Assembly: GCA_021795255.1 (NCBI GenBank)
Contig: JAJYPQ010000086.1
Location: 1-11,843, forward strand
From: Pseudomonadota bacterium
Lineage (GTDB): Bacteria; Pseudomonadota; Gammaproteobacteria; Acidiferrobacterales; Acidiferrobacteraceae
Length of the DNA: 11,843 nucleotides
Direction: 5' to 3'
Made by a program: the position numbers and the translations under genes. This document shows positions 1 through 6,491 of this stretch, in pieces; position 1 is the first letter of the stretch; each line of letters opens with the position of its first letter. The notes under the pieces were generated by a model that was given only the letters and a program-made list of their open reading frames with translations, made no database searches and was not told the origin of the DNA.

Positions 1-957
1 GATACAGGACTTGCGTGCCTGGCCCTGCAAGCGGCTGATCGAGAGGGCACGAGACCTCCGGTTTTTCGGGCCTTGTCTTGGATGCGGGAGCGCCAGCTTT
101 TGGACCAGCCTGGCGATTGGCGGGAGGGCAAGCCTGATCTTCCTGGCGGCGGTTGGCCCTTTCAGTTTGAGAATAGTCATTATCCCGATCTCGACGATAC
201 GAGCGTAGTGGCCTGGGCCATGGAGGATTTTGGCGATGAAACGTTTACCTATGCTATAGCGCGGGCTGCCGAGTGGGTCGCTGGTATGCAGTCGGAGAAT
301 GGCGGATTCGGGTCTTTTGACGCCGACAATACCCACTATTACCTGAATGAAATTCCGTTTGCCGACCACGGGGCCTTACTGGACCCGCCCTCGAGCGACG
401 TGACCGCCCGGTGCGTGACACTACTGGCCTGCGCCCGAAGCGATGACCGCTATCGCGGGGTCATGGCTTCGGCCATCGACTATCTGCGCGCTGAGCAAGA
501 GGATGACGGGGCGTGGTTTGGTCGTTGGGGAACGAACTACATCTATGGGACGTGGTCGGTCTTGATCGGTCTGAAGGCCGCGGGTCTCGCGCCGGACGAC
601 CCGTGCATCCGTAGGGCCGTGGCGTGGCTTGCTCAGATCCAGAGGCCCGATGGCGGTTGGGGCGAGACTAACGACAGCTATCACGAGCCCTCGCTCGCTG
701 GCCAGGCGACCCGTAGCACGGCCTTTCAGACGGCATGGGCAATTCTCGGTTTGCTGGCTGCGGGCGAGTGCGATAGCAAGGTCGTGGCACGCGGCATTGA
801 GTTTCTTTTGAGCTGTCAGGATCCGGACGGGCTATGGACCGACGATGAGTTTACGGCCCCCGGGTTCCCGCGGGTGTTTTACTTGAAGTATCACGGCTAC
901 TCGAAATATTTTCCGTTGTGGGCGTTGGCGAGCTACCGCAATTGTCGGGCCCGCTAG
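1..957 (+). CDS. shc: Squalene-hopene cyclase, C-terminal half (5' truncated by window edge)
   Basis: Shc (HpnF) cyclises squalene to hopene/hopanol at the cytoplasmic membrane, the entry step of hopanoid synthesis. The frame is open from base 1, so the true start lies upstream; 318 residues are visible. The catalytic acid motif DLDDTSVV falls at visible residues 63-70 and corresponds to the DxDD motif of the family. From its first Asp to the end there are about 255 residues, matching my recollection of about 257 in the 631-residue Alicyclobacillus enzyme, so the C-terminus is complete. QW-type repeats are seen (QSENGGFGSFD, QEDDGAWFGRWG, QRPDGGWGE, QDPDGLW), as are the conserved NYIYGTWSVL stretch and the C-terminal FPRVFYLKYHGY and YFPLWAL segments. 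It ends in TAG inside the start of the next gene, which implies a shared transcript. No frameshift is seen. Confidence 0.97.
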   Translation, partial: DTGLACLALQAADREGTRPPVFRALSWMRERQLLDQPGDWREGKPDLPGGGWPFQFENSHYPDLDDTSVVAWAMEDFGDETFTYAIARAAEWVAGMQSENGGFGSFDADNTHYYLNEIPFADHGALLDPPSSDVTARCVTLLACARSDDRYRGVMASAIDYLRAEQEDDGAWFGRWGTNYIYGTWSVLIGLKAAGLAPDDPCIRRAVAWLAQIQRPDGGWGETNDSYHEPSLAGQATRSTAFQTAWAILGLLAAGECDSKVVARGIEFLLSCQDPDGLWTDDEFTAPGFPRVFYLKYHGYSKYFPLWALASYRNCRAR

Positions 958-1652
958 ACGGATACGGATTTGTAGCGGCACTCCGCGACGAGGCCAGTAC
1001 ACTTTGCCGCCATGCTCCTCCCCCCGGTGCTTTTCTGGTCCTCGACGCCGGACGTTGCGTGGGTGTATCGGGTATGGGCGGGGCGCGGGCGCGAGATATG
1101 GCGCGACAGTTGCTGGCCCTGGGGGCGCGCGGTTTGGTGAGTTGGGGTACCTGCGCGGGCCTTGCCCCCGGGCTTACCCCGGGCACTCTCATCGTCGCCA
1201 ACCGGATACTCACCTTGGATGGCGCGTCTTACGCGACAAGTGACTTGCTGACGGTCGGTACGGCGGGTGGGCCCACAGCCGGGGCGCAATGCGGCGCGCT
1301 TCTTTCGGTGCCGCACCTGGTAACGACGGTAGAGGAAAAGAGACGCCTTTATGGGCAATGCGGCGCGCTAGGTCTCGATATGGAAAGCGCGGATGTGGCG
1401 CGTGTCGCGGCTGAACAGGGGGTCCCCTTCCTGGCGTTCCGTGCGGTGGTGGACCCAGCGGATGCGCCTTTGCCGCGGGCGTTGTCCGGGGCTGTCGATG
1501 ACTGGGGTCGAGTGCGACTTCCCGTACTCTTGTCGGCCTTGGGTCTGCATCTTGAGTCATGGCGTGAGCTGTGGCGTCTCGCGCGTCACTTTCGTCGCGC
1601 GCGTCGCACTTTGAGGACCCTTGCTGAGGGTCTGGCAGGTCCTCTCGCATGA
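918..1652 (+). CDS. hpnG: Hopanoid-associated phosphorylase HpnG (PNP/UDP phosphorylase fold)
   Basis: HpnG proteins belong to the nucleoside phosphorylase superfamily. Genetic work on the family assigns them the removal of adenine from adenosylhopane, giving ribosylhopane or its phosphate on the route to bacteriohopanetetrol. The protein has the expected N-terminal VAALRDEA segment, the core SWGTCAGLAPGLTPGTLIVA strand-loop and the LDMESADVARVA motif, whose Met-Glu-Ser is the usual ribose-binding element. Length is 244 residues with the GTG at 918; neither start has a strong Shine-Dalgarno. A TTG at 942, preceded by a weak GGCGAG, would give 236 residues beginning closer to the family's usual N-terminus, so the start is uncertain. 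Either start overlaps the shc stop (40 or 16 bases), consistent with translational coupling. The radical-SAM partner HpnH, which makes adenosylhopane, is not in the window. Confidence 0.9.
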   Translation: MGVGELPQLSGPLDGYGFVAALRDEASTLCRHAPPPGAFLVLDAGRCVGVSGMGGARARDMARQLLALGARGLVSWGTCAGLAPGLTPGTLIVANRILTLDGASYATSDLLTVGTAGGPTAGAQCGALLSVPHLVTTVEEKRRLYGQCGALGLDMESADVARVAAEQGVPFLAFRAVVDPADAPLPRALSGAVDDWGRVRLPVLLSALGLHLESWRELWRLARHFRRARRTLRTLAEGLAGPLA

Positions 1653-1679
1653 ATGTGCCGCTAGGCTGTTTAGGCACAT
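1653..1679 (+). other. Inverted repeat directly after the hpnG stop
   Basis: ATGTGCC (1653-1659) and GGCACAT (1673-1679) are perfect 7-base complements around a 13-base loop, starting one base after the hpnG stop codon. No T-run follows, so it does not look like an intrinsic terminator. It could be an mRNA-stability or processing hairpin between hpnG and the downstream membrane protein gene. Confidence 0.4.
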
Positions 1680-1743
1680 GCGGGCCGGTTAGACGGGAGC
1701 GCTGCGCTTAAGGTCGCTTCTGAGCAAACGACAAGGGGGTGTT

Positions 1744-2769
1744 GTGGATTTGATCCGGGGCCTGAGACGACCGTTTAGCCGCCGCATGCTCTTACGTTTG
1801 CTTACGGTGGTCACAGGCGTTCTTGGTCTGGCCGCCGCCGCGACCCTCATTGTTGACAACGGTCCGGGTCGCATAGCGGCTTTGGTTGGGCTCGCTGGAT
1901 TCGGTCTTTTGTGGTTGTTGCCGATACGCCTCTTGGTGATGGCGCTTAACGCCCAGGGATGGCGCGATCTCTTCCCCAAAACGGCGCCTGTGTCCTTAGG
2001 GCTTTTGACCTGGGCCGCCTTCGTCCGTAATGCCATTAACACCTTATTGCCAGTGGCTCGTGTCGGGGGCGAAGTGATGGCGCCCCATCTTTTGGCGAGG
2101 CGCGGGGTGAGTCTGCCGTTTGCGATTGCGAGTGTCGTAGTAGAGACGACGGTGACGCTCTTTGTGCAAATGGCGATGACTCTCGTCGGTCTGGGTCTGC
2201 TGGCCTCTTATATCGGCGATCCGGCGCTTTCGCATAGTCTGCTGATCGGTCTAGCAGTCGCGTTTCCGGTTGTGCTGCTCTTTGTTTTGGTGCAAGTGCG
2301 GTCCGCGCCCTTTTCCCGCTTGCAGCCCCTCATAAGGCGCTTGACCGGGCCGCTTTCCGCCCCTCTCCTCGATGGCGAAGCGGTCGATGATGCTCTCCGC
2401 ACCTTGTACACAAGGGGCCCGGCGCTGCTGCGTTGCGCCTTTTGGCAAGGCCTCAGCATGCTTGGAGGTGCGGGCGAGTTTTGGGTGATCTTGCGGCTTT
2501 TACATGAGCCCGTTAGCTTGCGCTTGGTCGTTATGTTAGAGGTTCTTATCCAGGCCTTGCAGAGTGCCGCCTTCATTGTGCCGGGTGCACTCGGCGTTCA
2601 AGAGGGGGGCTTGGTGGCGGTTGGGGCCGCAGCAGGGCTTTCGGCCGAAGTTGCGCTTGCGGTATCGCTTATCCGCCGTATCCGCCAAGTCGGCGTGTCC
2701 TTGCCGGTGTTGCTGGTCTGGATGCGGACCCGGGGCGGCGGTCGGCCCTTGAAAGGCGAGCCGGCCTAA
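1744..2769 (+). CDS. hpnL: HpnL-like polytopic membrane protein (LPG synthase TM / flippase-like family)
   Basis: This 341-residue, mostly hydrophobic protein has about seven or eight predicted membrane helices (for example near residues 17-37, 43-66, 125-150 and 160-182, with more towards the C-terminus). It carries the signature of the UPF0104/lysylphosphatidylglycerol-synthase TM family: LLPVARVGGE at about residues 101-110, and later PGALGVQEGGLVAVG, matching the family's usual PGGLGxxE segment. Members encoded in hopanoid clusters are called HpnL. Their activity is unproven; lipid or hopanoid translocation is an inference from the flippase-like family. The aminoacyl-transferase domain of full MprF proteins is absent. 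The GTG start is supported by an AAGGGGGTG Shine-Dalgarno just upstream (about 1732-1740). The gene lies 91 bases after hpnG in the same direction, so it probably shares the hopanoid transcript. Confidence 0.75.
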   Translation: MDLIRGLRRPFSRRMLLRLLTVVTGVLGLAAAATLIVDNGPGRIAALVGLAGFGLLWLLPIRLLVMALNAQGWRDLFPKTAPVSLGLLTWAAFVRNAINTLLPVARVGGEVMAPHLLARRGVSLPFAIASVVVETTVTLFVQMAMTLVGLGLLASYIGDPALSHSLLIGLAVAFPVVLLFVLVQVRSAPFSRLQPLIRRLTGPLSAPLLDGEAVDDALRTLYTRGPALLRCAFWQGLSMLGGAGEFWVILRLLHEPVSLRLVVMLEVLIQALQSAAFIVPGALGVQEGGLVAVGAAAGLSAEVALAVSLIRRIRQVGVSLPVLLVWMRTRGGGRPLKGEPA

Positions 2770-2781
2770 GCGCCCTTTTTT
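2752..2781 (+). terminator. Possible weak intrinsic terminator at the hpnL 3' end
   Basis: GGCG just before the hpnL stop can pair with CGCC just after it (2771-2774 region), and the second arm runs into a T-tract at 2776-2781. The stem is short, has an internal C mismatch if extended to AAA/TTT, and overlaps coding sequence. It fits with a separate promoter for the next gene but is weak on its own. Confidence 0.3.
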
Positions 2782-2809
2782 CGACGGATAGCGAGCCTGG
2801 CTTTCCCTT

Positions 2810-2818
2810 TGTTAAAAT
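2810..2818 (+). promoter_or_regulatory. Extended -10 promoter candidate for the sulfotransferase gene
   Basis: TGTTAAAAT fits the extended -10 pattern TGnTAtAAT, with TAAAAT at 2813-2818 (5 of 6 matches). No convincing -35 lies 16-18 bases upstream, which extended -10 promoters can tolerate. The predicted transcript start is about 2825, giving a leader of roughly 60 bases before the ATG at 2884. It suggests transcription independent of the hopanoid genes. Confidence 0.4.
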
Positions 2819-2883
2819 AGCCGGTGCGGGCGTTTTTTGGCCCCTCGAGACCAGGGGGACCAGAATGGTAATGGGGAGGCGGG

Positions 2884-3816
2884 ATGGCAAGCGCACTATG
2901 GCCCAATCTTTTCGTGGTGGGCGCTGTAAAAAGTGGGACCACGTCTTTGTACGCGTATCTTCGTCAGCATCCGGCGGTGTTTTTTCCGGAGATGAAGGAG
3001 CCGCATTTTTTTTCGCAACCGAGGCCGTCCCCCGAACAGCGCCATTTGATTACGTTTGTGGGCGATGAAAAGAGCTATTTGCGTCTCTATGAAAGGGCTG
3101 GCGCATGGCCTTGGCGCGGGGACGCAAGCCCCTCCTATCTCTGGTGTCCTAAGGCGCCGGCGCGGATCGCCGCCGTAGCCCCCGAGGCGCGTATCATTGT
3201 GATTTTGCGCGATCCGATTGAGCGGGCCTACGCCCAATATCTTATGGACTATTCGGAAGGGGCGGTCCACCTGCCGTTCTATGAGGCGCTGCGCGCCGAC
3301 TGGGAGCGCCCGGATAAGGGTTGGGGCGTCTCGCAGCTCTATGGGGAGCTCGGGCTTTATACGGACCAGATCCGCCGCTATCGCGCCACGTTCGGCAGCG
3401 ACCGAGTTTTGGTCTTGTTGTTGGAGGACCTAAAAAAGAACGCGCGCGGGGTTTTTCTGAAGATTGCACGGTTTCTGGGTATCGACGAGCGGGCCATGGA
3501 GGCCATCGATACCAGCGAGGCCCAGAATCGCTATTTACAGCCTAAAGGGCCATGGGCCCGACGCTTGGCCGGGCATCCCATCAGTCGCTTCCTCGGCGAA
3601 CGCGTGATTCCGCGAAGCGTTGGCGTCTATGTCTGGGAGCATTGGATGCAGAAGGAGGCCCCGAAGCCGCCCATGGACGCGCGCGCAGTTTTGTTTTTGC
3701 AACAAATATACACGGATGAACTGACGCGCTTGGAAGTGGAGCTCGGTTGTCCTCTCCCTGAACTGAGACGCAGCTGGGCCGATGTGCAGGGGCCGGAACT
3801 CGTTACTTGCGCTTAA
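2884..3816 (+). CDS. PAPS-dependent sulfotransferase (Sulfotransfer_1 / HSNDST-like)
   Basis: The 310-residue protein is a soluble sulfotransferase that would move sulfate from PAPS to a hydroxyl or amine acceptor; the acceptor is unknown. The 5'-phosphosulfate loop is clear near the N-terminus (VGAVKSGTTSLYAYL, residues 12-26, with Lys16), followed by HP and KEPHFF, typical of bacterial heparan-sulfotransferase-like enzymes. The 3'-phosphate site is IVILRDPIERAYAQY, with Arg109. The Ser usually found in the R-D-P-x-x-R-x-Y/F-S pattern is Ala117 here. The later YTDQIRRYRATFG and LLLEDLKKN segments also fit the family. There is no signal peptide. The ATG at 2884 has a GGGGAGG Shine-Dalgarno at 2874-2880. 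It follows hpnL in the same direction after 114 bases, so a lipid acceptor is possible but unproven. Confidence 0.88.
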   Translation: MASALWPNLFVVGAVKSGTTSLYAYLRQHPAVFFPEMKEPHFFSQPRPSPEQRHLITFVGDEKSYLRLYERAGAWPWRGDASPSYLWCPKAPARIAAVAPEARIIVILRDPIERAYAQYLMDYSEGAVHLPFYEALRADWERPDKGWGVSQLYGELGLYTDQIRRYRATFGSDRVLVLLLEDLKKNARGVFLKIARFLGIDERAMEAIDTSEAQNRYLQPKGPWARRLAGHPISRFLGERVIPRSVGVYVWEHWMQKEAPKPPMDARAVLFLQQIYTDELTRLEVELGCPLPELRRSWADVQGPELVTCA

Positions 3817-3820
3817 GCGC
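3809..3820. repeat. Perfect 12-base palindrome over the sulfotransferase stop codon
   Basis: GCGCTTAAGCGC is its own reverse complement and contains the TAA stop at 3814-3816. No clear T-run follows within 15 bases, so it is a poor terminator. It lies in the convergent gap between the sulfotransferase and psiE-like genes, and no better terminator was seen in bases 3817-3944. Confidence 0.35.
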
Positions 3821-3944
3821 TGCCCCGAGAGCGGGCTCGTTATCCCTTGGTCTTTTGTCCCCGTTCGGCGTCTTATGAAAAGGCCTCGTCTGGACCCGTT
3901 GGGCACGAATACAAACCTAATGCGGTGTCACCGGAACACATCCT

Positions 3945-4379
3945 TTACCCAGGTCCGGCTAAAGGACCTTGCTTTTCGCGTTGGAAGACGAGGACAGAGG
4001 CGATGCGCAGGGCTCCAAGAACGAATATAAGGACGCTTAGGGCGTAGATGGACGACGTGGGGATCGTCTTTTCGAATAACGCAATCATGACATCTCTTAG
4101 CACAAACACCAGGGCCGCATCCACAATATACGTCATGCGTAGGCGATGAACCGTGAAATAATGGACCAGGGATCGCGACAGTTCGATCAAAACAAAAAGT
4201 GTCAGAACGTGGCCGACGAGTTCCAGGTACTGGGATGTAATATGTCCGCGGGTTACGAGATAGCCAAGACTCAGGAAAAGATGGACTACGCCTACAATGA
4301 TCCCGAGCAAAAGAAAAACAAGCATAAGCCCGAGAACCCAATTTACGATCTTTTCAAACAGCGTCAGTAGAGACGGCAT
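3945..4379 (-). CDS. PsiE-like (phosphate-starvation-inducible E family) membrane protein
   Basis: This small integral membrane protein has 144 residues from the chosen ATG. Four hydrophobic helices are visible at about residues 12-36, 52-76, 84-104 and 110-132. The inter-helix segments YLELVGHVLTLFVLIEL and YIVDAALVFVLRDVMIALFEK match the PsiE family pattern, including the Arg-Asp pair before helix 3 ends. PsiE is phosphate-starvation induced in E. coli and its molecular role is unknown. In-frame TTG (4400) and GTG (4397) starts exist further upstream. They fall only a few bases after the likely transcript start of a strong extended -10 at 4410-4418, so the ATG at 4379 with a 24-base leader is preferred; a GGTGAG lies 14 bases upstream of it. 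The gene converges on the sulfotransferase gene. No Pho box was recognised. Confidence 0.78.
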   Translation of the reverse strand: MPSLLTLFEKIVNWVLGLMLVFLLLGIIVGVVHLFLSLGYLVTRGHITSQYLELVGHVLTLFVLIELSRSLVHYFTVHRLRMTYIVDAALVFVLRDVMIALFEKTIPTSSIYALSVLIFVLGALRIASVLVFQREKQGPLAGPG

Positions 4380-4409
4380 GGTGGCGGTTGCTCTCACCAA
4401 AAGAGCGCC

Positions 4410-4418
4410 ATAATACCA
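4410..4418 (-). promoter_or_regulatory. Extended -10 promoter for the psiE-like gene
   Basis: Read on the minus strand, TGGTATTAT is an extended -10, with TATTAT matching 5 of 6 consensus bases at 4410-4415. The -35 position (about 4433-4438, CATGAA) is poor. Predicted transcription starts near 4403, just upstream of the gene, which helps decide its start codon. Confidence 0.5.
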
Positions 4419-4522
4419 TACGATCGGGCTGCTTCATGGCAGCGGCTCATGCGAAGCGAGTGATCCCGACCAGCGTCCCGTCGCAGTAGGCCGGGAGTTT
4501 TCGGAAGGCGCTGCGCGTGACC

Positions 4523-5437
4523 CTATGAAAGAGGCGGGCCGCGCGGACGATCGTAACCCATAGCGTGCAACATCCGTTGCGCACGTGCCGACTGCAAAAA
4601 GCGCACGAAGGCGCGGCCGAGCCTCGGATGCGGCGCATCGCGCAAGACGGTCGCGTAGAACACTAAGGCCTCGGGCCGGAATAGACGCTTTTGGCCGTGG
4701 ACGACGAGGCTCATGTGCGCTCGCCGATACCACGACTGGGCGAATCGCGGATCGCTCAGATTGATTTCCGGGGGCAAGCTTAGGTAGGGCAGGTGTAGGG
4801 AGCGGACCGCGCTCAGATAGCTCGAGGAGGCGGCGAGTTCGCCCGCCTGCAGGCGCGCGAGTAATGACGGTTCGGTAAAGATTTGGCGGGGATTTCTGAT
4901 GCGCCCGAGGATCATTCGCGCAAGGTCTGGCTTATGGTAGTACCGTTCGGCCAACTGCAGGGTGAAGACGATGTTTTGACCCTGAGGATCGGTTGTTGGG
5001 TCGGTGCGCCCAAACGTCACGCCGGGCTTCATGAGTACCTGATACCACGGCACTTGACCATCTGCCGCGCGCGCAAAAAGCGGCGCGTAGCGACCCTTAG
5101 GACTGTAGGCTATGACCATTTGGGTACTGGCCACGGGAAAGGCTTGTGCGGCGAGGCCCGCGTGTCTCAGGATTTTGTAGGGGCCGGCGGTGATGGAGAT
5201 AAAGACATCGGTCGTAAGGGCGTGCGCTACGAGGCGATGGGCCAAGCCGTAGGCGCCTTGGCCCTGACCCTCGTAAGTGCACCGATGCGATCGGCAAAAG
5301 GCCGGCCCCAGGTCTTGATCCATGACCGCCCCCATGGACCCGGCGTAAGCCACCAGCAGGCGGGTCTTCGCATACACCGATCCTGGGCAGGCTATGGCCA
5401 TGAATGCGCATATCAGGCGCGTTTGCCAGGCGTGCAT
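4523..5437 (-). CDS. ModA/WtpA-like periplasmic oxyanion-binding protein, orphan
   Basis: This secreted substrate-binding protein has 304 residues and resembles the molybdate/tungstate-binding ModA/WtpA group. Residues 1-23 form a Sec signal peptide ending in VYA, with cleavage expected before Lys24; no lipobox Cys follows. The mature start VAYAGSMGAVMDQDLGPAF (residues 28-46) matches the family's ligand-loop region (AGSM/L...F). TDVFISITAGPYKIL and VTFGRTDPTTDPQGQNIVF (about residues 140-158) correspond to the GRTDPxxDPxG block typical of WtpA-like proteins. Cys48 and Cys53 may form a disulfide after export. No permease or ATPase gene is adjacent, so it either serves a transporter encoded elsewhere or has another role. 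The ATG at 5437 has only a weak Shine-Dalgarno (AGAG). The ligand (molybdate, tungstate, sulfate or other) cannot be read from the sequence. Confidence 0.82.
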   Translation of the reverse strand: MHAWQTRLICAFMAIACPGSVYAKTRLLVAYAGSMGAVMDQDLGPAFCRSHRCTYEGQGQGAYGLAHRLVAHALTTDVFISITAGPYKILRHAGLAAQAFPVASTQMVIAYSPKGRYAPLFARAADGQVPWYQVLMKPGVTFGRTDPTTDPQGQNIVFTLQLAERYYHKPDLARMILGRIRNPRQIFTEPSLLARLQAGELAASSSYLSAVRSLHLPYLSLPPEINLSDPRFAQSWYRRAHMSLVVHGQKRLFRPEALVFYATVLRDAPHPRLGRAFVRFLQSARAQRMLHAMGYDRPRGPPLS

Positions 5438-5464
5438 AGGGTGTTCTCTAGGGGTCTGTGCGTC

Positions 5465-5494
5465 ATCGTAAACGACAGATCATGACACTGTAAA
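5465..5494 (-). promoter_or_regulatory. Sigma70-type promoter candidate for the oxyanion-binding protein gene
   Basis: On the minus strand, TTTACA (5489-5494, 5 of 6 to TTGACA) and TACGAT (5465-5470, 4 of 6 to TATAAT) are separated by 18 bases. Transcription would start near 5458, about 20 bases before the ATG. This supports the gene being transcribed separately from the upstream VOC gene, whose stop is 136 bases away. Confidence 0.5.
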
Positions 5495-5573
5495 GATTGA
5501 TTGATAGGGAAAGCTGCGCATCTGCCGGCCGCCCCGCTTGGCCCCAGCTTACGAGGATGCTCACAAAAGGCTT

Positions 5574-6491
5574 TTAGGCCTGCTCAAATAGGAGGAGATG
5601 ACCATCCGGATCGGAGACCAGGGCGATGCGATCAGAATCACTTGCAAGTTCAGGTGTCAAGGCCTGACTGTGGGCGCGATGCGTGGAGAGTGAAGTCCGG
5701 AGGTGTGAAAGTTTGTCTACGCAAAAGACGGTCCGGCTTGCCGCCACGTCGTTTACGAGTGCTGGGCTTGGCCGCGGCCGCCCACGGGGCGTCTTGTAGC
5801 CCAATAGCTCGATATGGGGGGTCTTGTGGGCGGCCGCCAGTGCCGTGACTTGGACGGCTACCTGTGGCAGGCCGTCGAGACGGTCCTGGGTCGGGCCGCT
5901 GTTCTCTTGGGCCGCGACCAGCGCTAGACCGAGAACCCGGTGGTAAAACGCGATGCTGGCGTCGTTATCACGGATGCTGAAGGCGGTGTGGTCGATGCCG
6001 GTGTTGAGGGCCAGATCGCGACTACCTACGATTGCGGGGCTAGGAAACTGGAGGAGTTCAAGTGGGTGGCCGTCTGGGTCACGGAATTTATAGGCGACAA
6101 CGCCGCCGCTTGCGGCCGGAAGGGTTTGGGGGCCCTCAGTCGTAATGGGGGAAGCCCCGAATCCCGAGAGGCGCAAGTAAGCGGCCCCTATGTCATGGGT
6201 GACGATGGCGAAATGTTGAAACCAGAGGTCATTGGCTTGGCTTGCATTTGGGTACGGCCGGCTCCCACGCTCAAATTGGGTCAGCTCCAAGCACTGTTCG
6301 CCGAGGGTCAGGAAAAGGGAGCGAAACGGGCCGCCTGGCAGGACATGGTGGCCGGCATCGATGGGCTTTGCCGCAGGCCTTTCGACAAAGCCTAGGGCCT
6401 CGCGATAAAAGCGAGCGCTGCGCTCAAGGTCTATGACGTTCAAGGCTATGCGCGCCAGTCGCGTGACGCGAAACCCGCGCGTCTCGGTCAT
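5574..6491 (-). CDS. Two-domain VOC (glyoxalase/dioxygenase superfamily) protein
   Basis: The protein has 305 residues in two vicinal-oxygen-chelate domains, about 11-150 and 165-305. Domain 1 shows IALNVIDLERSARFYREALGF, then FQHFAIVTHD (His93) and FRDPDGHPLELLQF (Glu145). Domain 2 shows IDHTAFSIRDNDASIAFYHRVLGL (His168), an IELLGY Glu and SDPDGHLLLFEQ near the end. These His and Glu residues are at the usual metal-ligand positions; in domain 1 the first ligand of the canonical L-x-H pattern appears to be replaced. VOC enzymes include lyases, isomerases, extradiol dioxygenases and thiol transferases, so the reaction is open. The frame stays open upstream, but the ATG at 6491 overlaps the stop of the preceding lactonase-like gene in an ATGA junction, and homology begins there, so this start is preferred. 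It is the last gene of the five-gene operon. Confidence 0.85.
   Translation of the reverse strand: MTETRGFRVTRLARIALNVIDLERSARFYREALGFVERPAAKPIDAGHHVLPGGPFRSLFLTLGEQCLELTQFERGSRPYPNASQANDLWFQHFAIVTHDIGAAYLRLSGFGASPITTEGPQTLPAASGGVVAYKFRDPDGHPLELLQFPSPAIVGSRDLALNTGIDHTAFSIRDNDASIAFYHRVLGLALVAAQENSGPTQDRLDGLPQVAVQVTALAAAHKTPHIELLGYKTPRGRPRPSPALVNDVAASRTVFCVDKLSHLRTSLSTHRAHSQALTPELASDSDRIALVSDPDGHLLLFEQA

Noticed and set aside
954..1677. Several long minus-strand open frames opposite hpnG
   Set aside because: The GC-rich coding strand leaves open antisense frames; these are Pro/Arg-rich with no motif, while hpnG has clear family signatures.
1744..2769. Full MprF lysylphosphatidylglycerol synthase
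   Set aside because: Only the membrane flippase-like part is present; the cytosolic aminoacyltransferase domain is missing and the genes around it are hopanoid genes.
4883..5485. 200-codon open frame on the plus strand
   Set aside because: It is antisense to the oxyanion-binding protein gene, has no recognisable motif, and the minus-strand product has a signal peptide and family motifs.
5940..6395. 151-codon plus-strand open frame
   Set aside because: It is antisense to the VOC gene, with no family resemblance or Shine-Dalgarno support.
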